Source: Tritrichomonas musculus | Lineage: Eukaryota > Parabasalia > Tritrichomonadida > Tritrichomonadidae | Direction of reading: 5' to 3' | Assembly (NCBI GenBank): GCA_039105265.1 | Contig: JAPFFF010000044.1 | Coordinates: forward strand, 496,001 to 560,000 | DNA: 64,000 bases | Shown here: positions 27,336-38,000 of the stretch, piece after piece | How the letters are laid out: each line of letters begins with the position of its first letter | Numbering within the stretch: the stretch's first letter is position 1 | Notes under the pieces: generated by a model | The model's database searches: none | What the model was told of the DNA's origin: nothing | The model's input: only the letters and a program-made list of their open reading frames with translations | Position numbers and translations under genes: made by a program

Positions 27336-27351
27336 ACTATAATTATAGTGA
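27336..27351 (+). repeat. Perfect 16-bp palindrome
   Basis: The sequence CACTATAATTATAGTG is its own reverse complement. It lies in the leader upstream of the first C gene, between the edge hairpin and the first ORF, and may be a regulatory or binding site. Confidence 0.6.
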
Positions 27352-27495
27352 GTTAATGATATACCTGAGTTAGTTCTTCCCGTATAGCGCTAGTAACCGA
27401 TATATCGCCCTCTAAAACCCCTATTTTCGAAATCTCTATAAATAACCCCAAACGTATTTTATAAAAAATTTTTATTCCGTATTCATATTAATAAT

Positions 27496-27762
27496 ATGTC
27501 TACAGAAATTCAATTCGACATCGATGGATTCTACGACTACGTAGATGACATCAACTGTATTCAGTCCGTCGACGATATCCTCGAATATCTTCGTGAGTAC
27601 CTAGACTCAGTAGATATCGATAGGGATTTCAACGTACACAACATCATCGATCTCGATATCGATGAGAACCTCAGTGCTGCGTACTACGACGACGAAGCTA
27701 TGGACTTGAAGATAGAGACTATCAACAACGTCATTCGATTGCTATTGACTGACGACCTCTAA
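27496..27762 (+). CDS. Small acidic protein (88 aa)
   Basis: A very acidic, aspartate-rich sequence (MSTEIQFDIDGFYDYVDDIN) with predicted helices in the second half. The codons strongly favour GAC, ATC and CGA-type triplets, the signature of element C. No homologue occurs in A, B or D in the window, and no family is recognised. An acidic mimic or regulator role would be speculation. Confidence 0.5.
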   Translation: MSTEIQFDIDGFYDYVDDINCIQSVDDILEYLREYLDSVDIDRDFNVHNIIDLDIDENLSAAYYDDEAMDLKIETINNVIRLLLTDDL

Positions 27763-27815
27763 ATAAAAATTTTATTTTTCTCTTCCAAAGCTAAGCTTAA
27801 TTTTTCATAAATTAA

Positions 27816-29240
27816 ATGAGTTACAGAAGAGACGTGCAGGTTGATGATCAAGTGCATTTACCATTGGAAACTACTTATAACTCATCAATTGACGGAGTTG
27901 TAGATGAAGTATACTCTAACAGAATTAATTTTAAGTATCCTCCTGAATGGAACACATCTAATGTTAATGAAAAAATAATTGGTATTCGAAATATTAGTAT
28001 AAAGCGTAAACATAAAACACTGAATTTTATATTATACGTGCGAAAATATAAAAAAGAAACGTTCGATGAGGGGTTCACTGAGAGTAAAGTCGCTTACTTG
28101 ATTGATCTAATGGATCGTTTATTAGATAATCTTCCTGATGTGTTTTGGAATTATATTAATATTTCGACAAAGAAAAGTTTAAAAGAAGAAATCAATGAAA
28201 AATCTCAAAATACATATCATAAATACTATTATCGATTAGATCGTATTGAGAAAATTGATGTAATGAAGTCTGTATTAAAATATAATTAGTTGTATATGTT
28301 TATGAGATATGCATTAGAATCTAAAGAAATAGAAGATATTAATGATGAATTGAATAATAGCGAAGGTATTGAAAATCAAATAGAGATTAGTTTAACTAAT
28401 ATGAAACCTGATGAAATTAATGTGTGTCGTATTCCTATTAACATAACGATTGATGAAAATGATACATGGAATGATATTCGAAATAAATTAATAAAATGCA
28501 TTAATAGAATGAATTTATATAAATATATGCATGACGAAATATTTAAATATTATATTGATTCTCCCGATGAACTCGTAAATAAAATAAATCAATTAAATAG
28601 TATTCGTGATGATTATGATTTAATGATATTGCGATTTAGTGATTTAATTGGATATGATATACCTTTCTATATCACTAGTGAAGATGTTGATATCTTCAAT
28701 TACAGTTATAAACAAATGAAGCAATTAGTATTCGAGAAGTCTGATGATGATTACTACTGTGATTATTTGATTACTCCTAATAATGATGAATCATATAATA
28801 GTGCATATAAATGGAATGATGATGAAAAGATTTATGGGTATCCATATATATTTAATGAGGGAGATGTATCATTTGATAGTAAGTGTTTTGTATTCGATTT
28901 AGATACACGAAATTTTCTTAATATCGGATCTAGTAAAAATCAAAATCCGACTGAGTATATATGTAAATATCATCGAAATCTATACTTTCATAACATCAGA
29001 ACCGATATAGATTGTAGAATTGCTGCGTCTTTCGCGAGTCAATCGAATCATAATATCATAGGTAAAACTAACGAGACATTCGAAAACATTAAATATTATA
29101 AGATTAATGATAACGGTGATTCGTTTTGGATTGAGTGTTACGATAACGATGATATCAATATCCCGATTAATTTTAACGATGATGTTGTTCTTACAATGGA
29201 TTTAGTGTTCTTGCAGAATCGGAAACTACTATATTCTTAA
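27816..29240 (+). pseudogene. Conserved virion-type protein remnant (element C)
   Basis: The coded sequence matches the 45920-47257 protein of D. Shared landmarks are FKYPPEWNTSNVNEKIIGIR near the start and, at the end, YKINDNGDSFWIECY followed by a strand ending FLQNRKLLY. Both flank integrase on its upstream side. The beta-rich ends with a helical middle suggest a minor capsid or spike. The region is not intact. Confidence 0.55.
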
Positions 29241-29250
29241 TGTTATATAA

Positions 29251-30343
29251 ATGAATGTCGAAGAAACCTTTACAAAGCAGAGTCGAGTGAAATTCAAAAA
29301 TATAGATGAAGTTTACGCAAAATATCCTACAAATACATTAGCGAAATTCAAGAGAATTGCTAATAAATATGGGTTCACAGATGATGAAGCTAAGGAGTTT
29401 TTAAGTAGCAGAGTAGTTCACGATCAACACATTCCTCCACCTAAGTTTATGCATATATATTCGAAGATTCCTCATGGATTTCAGATGGATACCTTTATAG
29501 GAACCCCTAATTACTTGATGTTAATTAATATTAATTCGCGTAAAGCATATGCTTATGAGATGTCGGGTAAGGGAGCTAAAGAAGTATTGAGATCGTTAAA
29601 TGAATTCATTAAAGTAGAACCTGAGTGTAAGTCTATAACATCAGATGAGGATACAGCGTATTTATCGAAATCAGTACTTGATTTCATGAGAGAACATAAT
29701 ATAATATACACAACCACGACTGATAACGATCATAACAAACTAGGTATCATTAATAGATTCATGAGGACTATACGCGATATGAAAGCTAACGAACCTAACG
29801 TTAGGTTCCTATAATGATATGCCTCATAGATCTCTTAATTATAAATCCCCTAATGATTTCACTAAAGAAGATGAGGTAGAGTATATCAATAAAATGAGAG
29901 GTGAGGAAAATCCTTATAAATTCAAACCTGGTGATTTCGTTAGAGTAATTCTCGATAAAAATCCGTTAGAGAAAAAGCGAACGAATCTCTCTAGAGAATC
30001 ATACATCGTCGATTCCAAAGACGGTAATCAATTCTTAATTCGCTCTAGCGATAGATCTGTAGATACTGTGCCGGGATATAAGCTTGTGAAATCGGTGAAG
30101 AATGTTCCACTAGCATCATCAATTAAAAATGGAAAACGAGGTATCGTTAAAGAGATTCGATCCTATAATAAGAAGCGAGATACATACTCGATTACTTATG
30201 AAATGCCTGACGATTCACTCGTGAAAGATACAATAAAATCGAAAAATATGCGTGAGGGGCATCCAACGAAATTATCAACAATGGAGCGTCAGTATTGGAT
30301 TACGCAAAAGAGCATCCCAGATCAAATAAGAAAATTCATTTAA
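29251..30343 (+). pseudogene. Maverick integrase remnant (element C)
   Basis: The coded sequence is the retroviral-type (rve) integrase of Polintons: a helical N-terminal part, a catalytic core with GFQMDTFIG, a hydrophobic YLMLININSRKAYAYEM strand and SITSDEDTAYLS, and a C-terminal SH3-like region (FKPGDFVRVI). It aligns along its length with the D integrase at 47269-48387. The gene no longer looks intact. It is followed by the ATPase with almost no gap, as in D. Confidence 0.75.
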
Positions 30344-30357
30344 CTTACATTAAAGAT

Positions 30358-31209
30358 ATGAGTAAAATCAAGAAAGTGGAAGAGCTTATCGAAGATTCAT
30401 TACGTAAAAATCAACGTGATATAGAGATGGCATTAATAAGACCTCTCAGTCCCGAGTATCCATTCTCAACTAACGGTATCTATTTCCTTATAGGTAAGAT
30501 GGGAGCGGGTAAATCATTCTGGATATGGCGTCACATCATGATAACAGAGCGACTTTTCACGAAACCGTACTATAATAAAATTATTTTCTGCTCTACATCA
30601 GGGAAACTCGATAAGACTGCTGAAGTGTTATCGAAGAATGTGAAGACACCTATCGAATACATTAAAGAAGAGAATCTCCTTCCATATCTCAAACGACATC
30701 TCAAACGAAAACTCAAGTACTATGCTATGGTGAAGCATGTGTTATCAAAGATGATGGAAACGAATGAAGAGATGGCGAGAATTATTTCGAAGCATTCCTT
30801 AATGGAAATTGAAGATAGAATAGCGTATATTGCTTGTAAGCTAGTGCAATATCAAACGGCTTCGTATCCGTATAACACATTGCTTGTACTTGATGATGCT
30901 GCTGGATCCCCACTATTAAAGAATGGAAACTCAGAGTTATGTCGATTACTTACTAAAACACGACACTTTAATTTAACGTGTATCATAGCAGTACAGACAT
31001 TACGATTCGTTCATCTCAACGTTAAGAGATTAGCGACTGATATTATATGTTATAGCGGATTCAGTAAAGAAGATTTCACATCGATGCTTCAACAAACACC
31101 TAACAATCTCGATATTAAATCTACAACATTAGAGTATTTAAATCATAAGGGACAACATGATAGATTCATCATTAATATCACTGCAAATGAATCGCATTTT
31201 GAAGAATAA
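30358..31209 (+). CDS. Genome-packaging ATPase (element C)
   Basis: The start at 30358 (MSKIKKVEE) matches the start of the D homologue; an earlier in-frame start is less likely. Walker A is LIGKMGAGKSF (residues about 45-53) and Walker B is LLVLDDAAGS, followed by LLTKTRHFNLTCIIAVQT, the sensor region of FtsK/HerA packaging ATPases. About 283 residues, the usual size. The protein would pump element DNA into capsids. C and D versions are clearly close relatives. Confidence 0.8.
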   Translation: MSKIKKVEELIEDSLRKNQRDIEMALIRPLSPEYPFSTNGIYFLIGKMGAGKSFWIWRHIMITERLFTKPYYNKIIFCSTSGKLDKTAEVLSKNVKTPIEYIKEENLLPYLKRHLKRKLKYYAMVKHVLSKMMETNEEMARIISKHSLMEIEDRIAYIACKLVQYQTASYPYNTLLVLDDAAGSPLLKNGNSELCRLLTKTRHFNLTCIIAVQTLRFVHLNVKRLATDIICYSGFSKEDFTSMLQQTPNNLDIKSTTLEYLNHKGQHDRFIINITANESHFEE

Positions 31210-31237
31210 ACCCTAGGTATTTTTATGATTTATAAAC

Positions 31238-31642
31238 ATGGGATTCAAGAGTTTCATTACTAGTGGATGGAATAGACTTAAGAATGATGTACATCAAGGA
31301 CTCATTGGTGCTAAGGATGTAGCGCATAGAGTATGGAATGCAACGAAAAAGGGGTTGATTGGAGCTAAGAATTATGCTATGAATAATCCTAAAGCTGTCG
31401 GAACTGTGTTACATGCGATAACTCCATTTGCAACTGCATTCAATCCTACGTTAGGGGCTATTACTTCAACAGGTGCAAATATATTCAGTCATATGCCGAA
31501 GGGATCTATAACTGATAAGTTAGTGAAGATTAGTGAGCAGTTCGCTAAAGGTGAATTGAAATCAGGTGGATCGCCAACAGCTCAAGCAGCAGCGGATTCC
31601 CGAAAGAGATCGAGTAAGGCGATTCCATTCAAAGGTATTTAA
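31238..31642 (+). CDS. Small amphipathic Gly/Ala/Lys virion-type protein (C)
   Basis: The 134-aa sequence begins MGFKSFITSGWNRLKNDVHQ, has a hydrophobic middle (AVGTVLHAITPFATAF) and a basic end (RKRSSK-like). It corresponds in position and composition to 21859 (B) and 49265 (D). By analogy with adenovirus-type minor core proteins it may bind DNA or membranes. The start has TTATAAACATG. Confidence 0.5.
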   Translation: MGFKSFITSGWNRLKNDVHQGLIGAKDVAHRVWNATKKGLIGAKNYAMNNPKAVGTVLHAITPFATAFNPTLGAITSTGANIFSHMPKGSITDKLVKISEQFAKGELKSGGSPTAQAAADSRKRSSKAIPFKGI

Positions 31643-31652
31643 CGTAAATGAA

Positions 31653-31841
31653 ATGAGTTGTTACAATTCGAGAAATTCCGTTATTATATCAGGTCCGGGT
31701 ACTATGTATAATGAAATCACTAGACCGCGATCTTCAGCGAAACAATATAATGAAAACACTAATACATATGCTGTAACAGCACCGTATATCAAAACTCGTA
31801 AAAGCAAATCGAAAACTCGTAAAAACAAACGTTTGTCATAG
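31653..31841 (+). CDS. Small basic protein with GTMYNE motif (C)
   Basis: The start at 31653 (MSCYNSRNSV, context TGAAATG) is chosen over an earlier in-frame one that overlaps the previous gene. It has ISGPGTMYNE, then NTYAVTAPYI, then a lysine/arginine tail (RKSKSKTRKNKR). The D protein at 53217 has EGTMFNE and NTYAVTFNPR in the same order, so this is a real conserved family. The basic tail suggests nucleic-acid contact. Confidence 0.55.
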   Translation: MSCYNSRNSVIISGPGTMYNEITRPRSSAKQYNENTNTYAVTAPYIKTRKSKSKTRKNKRLS

Positions 31842-31904
31842 ACAAAGTTTGTAAAAAGTAAATAAGTGAGTATTGTAGGTAATGATATTTTTGTTGAAAA
31901 TTAA

Positions 31905-32534
31905 ATGAGTTTCAAAGAAACCTCTTCTTCGAAGAGCAAGTACGTACGTGGAGTGAAGAGAAATCAAATAATTCAACGATGGATTCAAGGTATCGAAGAT
32001 CCTGAGTATGAAGTGTTTCCAACGAAAAAAGAGGGAAAATATATAGTGAAGTTGAGAGATAATAAAACTGAAAAGCAGTCCGTTGACACCATTCAAAACG
32101 ATGATACGCAAGAAGATACTGTTGAAATCAATAATCAAGAGATTCCTTTAGTGAAACAGATACCTCGTCGAAGCATTCGTAATAATGATTCTACTTCCGA
32201 TGGAAACGTCGTTCCGCAAACAATTCACAATAGTGAAGTACATTCCCAAAGGGAACTTTACACATCAAATGGTATTAATCTCGAGATACTAGAGCAACTG
32301 CGAAATCTCGGTGAAGAACTACGTAATGATAGATTTAAGAAAGAGCAGAAGCAATATATCAAGCACATCGTCAATAAAGAATTATCGAAATCTCGTATCC
32401 GTAGTAAATACGTTCCAGAGCTCATCCCAGAAGTACCTCAAGAATCCCCTCCTCGAGAAGAAGAATCTGAATCTACGGATCTCAGTATTCAAGAACCTGT
32501 AGAACCCGTATTTAGATCTCGTATACGTCGTTAA
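31905..32534 (+). CDS. Conserved charged protein upstream of capsid (C)
   Basis: The N-terminal domain has IIQRWIQGIEDPEYEVFPTK and KYIVKLRDN, matched in D at 49800 by VIQNWLNGREDPDWDVLPTK. A disordered middle and a conserved helix follow (LEILEQLRNLGEELRNDRFKKEQ), then a Glu/Pro-rich tail. In both C and D it sits directly before the major capsid gene, so a scaffolding or assembly role is plausible. No known domain is recognised. Confidence 0.6.
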   Translation: MSFKETSSSKSKYVRGVKRNQIIQRWIQGIEDPEYEVFPTKKEGKYIVKLRDNKTEKQSVDTIQNDDTQEDTVEINNQEIPLVKQIPRRSIRNNDSTSDGNVVPQTIHNSEVHSQRELYTSNGINLEILEQLRNLGEELRNDRFKKEQKQYIKHIVNKELSKSRIRSKYVPELIPEVPQESPPREEESESTDLSIQEPVEPVFRSRIRR

Positions 32535-32579
32535 GTATTAACTAAGGTGTTATAAGATGTATATTTTTCTCTCAAGTAA

Positions 32580-34149
32580 ATGACATTCAACAACGAAGTC
32601 TTTCACAAAACATCTGCTGAAGTTAATACTCAAGTAGCAAGCTATTTCGACGTTGTAGATAATGCTATAGCTATGTCAGACACTAATAAGAAATACGTTA
32701 TCGATGCTCAAGCTTCATACAGTCCATCAGCACCTATTCGTGCAGGTTCATTCACTACATTCATCATCAGCCCCACTTGTGATAACACCGCAGATTTATA
32801 TAACGGATTCATCAAAGCGAAATTGAAACTCAATGGTGTTTTGAGTTCTTCTATTGGTGCTCAATTCGATGATTTAGTTGATCATTCATTTAAAGGTTTA
32901 TGGGTTGGATTTAAAGACGCTATGGATGCTGTTGAAAAATATGAAATTCTCGCTAATGGTATCTCTATTTACACTCAGAACTTCGGTCCTGAAGAATCAT
33001 TTCTTACAGCATGTGGAGCTAATGAAGCATCTAAACGTAGTGATATATATTCCAAGGTTCGTCATAAAGATATATTAAATCAGAAAACGAAACATGCTCG
33101 ATGTGGATATTTCCTCACACTCGTCAACGGTACAACTGAATATAACGATATCGAAATCCCATTAAAGATCGATCTCCGTCGATTCCTTCCTCTCAGTAAT
33201 ATCAAATACTTACCCTCATTCGCAGGTAAACTTGAGCTCAAAGTTATGTTCGGTATACAAGGTCTTGTGTACTGCCCTGTCGGATTACCGGCATCTATAC
33301 ATGGTGATGCGGAACAATACATTAAAATTCATGCTCAGAAAATTACGAATGAGTTTGTACCAATCGTGTAATGCTGGTACACTTGTAGCTGCTAATCGTA
33401 CTCTCACTATTAAACGTGATTATGAAGTTAATGATTGCTATAGTGTTATCCCCAACTTCGGTATCGATGGAGATATATATCAATCACTCATTCAACGATA
33501 TACACAACAAGAACTCATCTTCCCTACTCAAATTCTTACATTCACTACTATGAGTAAACCACTCAATCACGCAGGTCGTTGTTCGAGTACTCAGACAATC
33601 ACCCCACTATTCGTTGATTCTATATTCTTCTTATTCCCTCAAACTCCAAATCATCATACAGTATTCAAGAATCCGATATTCACTAATTTTCAATTAAGAT
33701 GCGGAGGTTACGGAGTCGTTCCTACGATTCCATTCGCTACTGACGGTACTGATCCTATGTTTATAGAACTATGTCAGAACGCTATGAATATTAATGGTGA
33801 GCAAACAGGGTTCAATAAAGAAGTGATTCAATCGTTAACTAATACCGATAACTGTAACGTTAGTACTGGGTTAATTAGCTATGATAGAACATCATTCTTC
33901 ATCGGATTACCTACTGAAACTGATAACACATTTCAACAGGGGCAGACATCTAATACTCCAATCACATATGAAATCGTTTGTGATATACCCGCTAACGTTG
34001 ATCCTGGTAATAGTAATAACCGTTACCTTAATACTACAACTCCACCTATCATGGCGTTACTTCAAGATACCGTTATATCAATTCACGTACAACCTAACGG
34101 TATGCCACCTGTTGTTGAGATCGGACAATACGATATTACGAGTCGTTGA
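32580..34149 (+). pseudogene. Double jelly-roll major capsid gene, not intact (C)
   Basis: Coded sequence aligns with the D capsid: an N-terminal region with VASYFDVVDNAIAMSDTNKK, NTADLYNGFIKAKL, GFKDAMDAVEKYEILANG, the first barrel with LRRFLPLSNIKYLPSFAG, and second-barrel landmarks GGYGVVP, FIGLPTETDNTFQQG and the closing VQPNGMPPVVEIGQYD. It was the shell protein. The gene looks broken. Two mini-hairpins begin at its end. Confidence 0.7.
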
Positions 34150-34173
34150 ACATAGTTCAGTTTGCAAAGCAAA
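34147..34173 (+). terminator. Two tandem mini-hairpins after the C capsid gene
   Basis: The perfect hairpins TGAAC-ATA-GTTCA and TTTGC-AAA-GCAAA stand one base apart; the first begins with the stop codon of the capsid gene. They match in form the pair at 19803-19831 after the B capsid. A 3'-end signal is a plausible reading. Confidence 0.45.
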
Positions 34174-34255
34174 TAAATGAAATTAACATCATTCTATATT
34201 TAATTAATTATTTTTTCTTTAACGGAGTATGTGATATCAGTTTATTTTTCATGAA

Positions 34256-34444
34256 ATGTCGGGTAAATCAGTACAAGTAATGTCTCATAAACAACACACC
34301 ACTCGAAATCCTCCTGTTACGCAATCTGAGTATCATCACCCTCCAACTCATCGTAAAGAGAATCTATCATCAACTGATGGATCATCGAAACGCGTTAATG
34401 CTAAGCAATTGATATTATATAAAGATGATGTTAACTCCTATTGA
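34256..34444 (+). CDS. Small polar protein (62 aa)
   Basis: Histidine-, threonine- and proline-rich (HTTRNPPVTQSEYHHPPTHR) with a short hydrophobic end. The start reads TTTTTCATGAAATG. It occupies the place between capsid and the 34516 gene where D carries the 53217 protein. No domain is recognised. Confidence 0.4.
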   Translation: MSGKSVQVMSHKQHTTRNPPVTQSEYHHPPTHRKENLSSTDGSSKRVNAKQLILYKDDVNSY

Positions 34445-34461
34445 TTTGGTATTGAGAATGC

Positions 34462-34474
34462 TTCGCGAAGCGAA
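34462..34474 (+). repeat. Mini-hairpin TTCGC-GAA-GCGAA
   Basis: This is one of at least four TTCGC-NNN-GCGAA-type hairpins in element C (also 38692-38704, 39085-39097 and 39880-39892, the last with one changed base). This copy is intergenic; the other three lie inside the fibre gene. Confidence 0.6.
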
Positions 34475-34515
34475 CTTGTTTCCATCAATGAATCGCTTAT
34501 TTTTCTATATATGAA

Positions 34516-35043
34516 ATGATTAAGAAGAGGAACTTGAATACAGGAGTCAATGCGAATATCTCACTCGAACCTACGTCTGCATCACAATCTAACAACAATA
34601 TCAATAATAATATTTTCATTAATAAACGTGATGACGGGAAAGAAGATATCGTAATTACTCGCGATATTACACTTAATGATGCACCGCCAACGGAGTTAGA
34701 GAAAGTTGATGTTAGATCACTCATTCTCGAAACGTATGCAAAAATATTACTGGATCAAGATAAAGCACTCATTAGTAATCTCATCAGTAAGCGCACTATC
34801 ATCGTTCCACAACAAGATCTAGCATCAATCATCAAAGCGATTACAGGTGGTGATGTTGAGATATACACTGATGATAATCCTGGATGTTGTGTCGCTAAGG
34901 TATCACCGATACAGAAGATCGATGCTATTAAAATTGTTACTGAGTCCGGTGAGGTAGTAACTGATTTCAAACAAGTATACAATAAAGAATTCAACGATCT
35001 CGTCAATGTATATCACTTATGTTTGAAGTATGTAGTCGAATGA
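34516..35043 (+). CDS. Conserved protein with Asn-rich linker (C)
   Basis: The 175-aa product starts MIKKRNLNTGVNANISLEP, has NNNINNNIFINKRDDGKEDI, a helical block around LETYAKILLDQDKALISNLI, a double cysteine (PGCCVAK), and ends DFKQVYNKEFNDLVNVYH. The D protein at 53674 is nearly collinear with it and the B protein at 12200 is a distant relative. Presence in all three lineages marks it as a core component; its function is unknown. Confidence 0.65.
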   Translation: MIKKRNLNTGVNANISLEPTSASQSNNNINNNIFINKRDDGKEDIVITRDITLNDAPPTELEKVDVRSLILETYAKILLDQDKALISNLISKRTIIVPQQDLASIIKAITGGDVEIYTDDNPGCCVAKVSPIQKIDAIKIVTESGEVVTDFKQVYNKEFNDLVNVYHLCLKYVVE

Positions 35044-35073
35044 GTTCAAAAATAGTGACTCGTTATTTTTAGT

Positions 35074-38000
35074 TTACAGTAATGAATGTATCTCATTCTT
35101 AGTGTTATCTTCAGCTAAGATACCATTTGATGTAAAGAATGTCGAATTAATCAATATGTAATTAGCTGTTGCATTGATCATGAGATTGCTACTACTTAAT
35201 GGAAATTCAATATTGTTTAAGCAGATCTTATTTGGTTCACATTGATATTCATACTTAGGAGTATTATTAACATTGAATGATATATTGATTTTGATTTCGT
35301 TTACACTGGTAACATTATCTCTGGTTTCATTATAAGTCAAATAGAGTGTTCCATCATATTCGTCAAGTTGTTTCTCGAATTGATAATGAATGGTATTACT
35401 ATTCGTTACATTGAATGTGTACTTGATTCGTGTTAATTTATTCACTAACGATGCTATACGAGATTCCAATGAATCCAACTTCGATTTCAACGCATCGTAA
35501 TCACTCTTCAACGCATATCCATCGAGATCAACCATAGTAGCATAATCAGTCAAATCAACAGGTTCAGGAATCTCACTTTTCAATGCTATTTTATCTTGTT
35601 TCAATATTTTTTCCGCTAATATTAATTTGGTATCGAAATAGTCTTCCCCGTTATCGATATAAAAGCACAGACCATTACTATCACTTTTATAATAAGTTAA
35701 GTAATAAGTTGTTCCGTCAATTTCAAAAGCGACATTAACATCTCCATCTGCAGTAATAACACCATTATAATCAAACAAATAATCAAACTCTTTTACAAAG
35801 CCATCGTTATTTGATATTGTTCCAACAAGGCGAATTCCCCTAATCAATTTTATTTTGACTTCCCACGATCCCGAACTATCTTGTACATTTTCCAAAGGCA
35901 CATCGACAGCATCTTTATATATCAAATCATTTTTGCTTCGATATTTTTCGTCTGCTTCTTCTTTTGTATACAGGTTATCCATGTTTATCATATTGTTTTT
36001 TAATTCATCTAATGCTTCATTCACTTCATCTACAGTGGGGAATTCATTTAACGTCGATGCAAGTGATTTATCATTAGCTTGAGTCTGCTCGTGTATTGCA
36101 TCAATTTTCTTATGTAATGCGTCGATATCACATGTGTAAGCGATATCATTTGTAGTGAACTCCATACGTCGTATAGCTGTATTCTCTTTAATACTCACAC
36201 CTGTGACTTGTAATTTATGTGGATTAACGATAGTTATCTGCTTTCCATTTATAGATGCTTCTGGGAAATCACTAGTTCCCTGATACTCAGATATTTCACC
36301 GTTAACGATGTTGATAGTAATTATATTCTCTTCATAATCAACGTCATTGAATTCACTAACTTTCCGTACCATGAGTCTCGCTTTGATGATTCCATCAGTG
36401 ATAACATCTTCAGCTTCTAACTGAACAACACCTTTGCTATACTTACCTACGACATCGATAACATCATCTCGTATGAGATTACTCTGCGATATATATTCCC
36501 TGTTCTCTAGTTCTTCAAACTTATCAGTTAATAACTTGAATGCAGGTTTCAACGAATGTCTGAAGTGATTACAGATATCGAATGTTGTATTGAATGATGT
36601 CGCTGTTGTTTTATTATTCTCGAACTCATCATACTTAATTTCAGGAATAGATTCATACTCAGAATTACACCACTCGATTAATGGAGTGAGATCAGTAAGC
36701 GGAGCTTTAACAGTACGTGCTGAATACCCCACTGGTATCGCTGGAAGTATCTGTACTCCAACAGTCGTCATCTCATAGTTTAATGTTTCAGCAGCGCATG
36801 TAGATAACATTGATGTACCAGCTTTCGTTATGAAGCTTAATCCAGCGGAACCTATTTGAGTTACCACTGATCCGACACCGAATGCGAGTGCTACGTCAGC
36901 GATAATTCTAGTTTCATCGATATCTTCTTGTAAGTGTTGTGTAACTCTCTTAGTTTCACTCATCTCAGCATTTAATACATCAACTTTAGATGTGATATCT
37001 TTAACATCATAACTGACAACATCGAAATTATTAGTTAATACATTTAAATCGGATCTCATAGTTGTGATGTTATCAGCGGTGATAATTTTCGATGAAGTGA
37101 TATTGAAATCAGTATAGAGTGTTGTAGCTGCATTAGGATTGGGTTTGATATCGTAGAACTGTTGATCGATGATGTACTTGAATGCGTTAGTAGATGGATC
37201 CCAGTTAACTTCATCGATAGGATCTGTTAAATCTTTACGAAGATATAATTCGATATCTTTAGAGGATGATATACTTGAATCACTCCAATCATAAGCTATC
37301 ATCTCAATTGTATCATTAACGGGAATGATGTCGAGATATACTTTCCCATCTTTCTGTGTATGAAACCCATCAGGTTTGAATGATAGACGAGTCGCTGTAC
37401 TCGATTCATCAACATATATATCGATATATACCTTATCGACTAAGTCGGTTCGAATACCACTTGTACTATCCATTGATATATAGAGAATCACTGTTCCGTA
37501 ATACCCAGGATGTAGTGAATTTGATAACCCATCAGATAAGTGATTTTCGAAATTACATGACATATTCCATTGAGCTCCATCAATAATAGTTCCGTCATTC
37601 ATCTCAAGCTTGAATTCATGTTTATAATTTTTCAAGAGCGAATGCATCAACCCGCTACCTTCATTAGTAATTAATTTATCATGTAACTCAGTCTTCTTAA
37701 TTGTCACCCAACATCCATAACAATCTGATACTTTATTACTAGGTCTGAGATTCCACTTCGATATTACTTTTGCATTGAGATGCCCCTGTCGATTATAACC
37801 GGACCAGTACCCATTATTATTTTTCGATTCATCTCTATTCCATTGAATACTCCATGTATTACCGAAGCAATATTCTTTGAAAACGAATTCTAATTTATCA
37901 GGTATCTCATAATCGTTATCAACAGAGAATATCATCTTATAATATTCATTATCTTCACTTATTATCGACGGTTTGTAGAAATATCTCACATCTGATTCAT

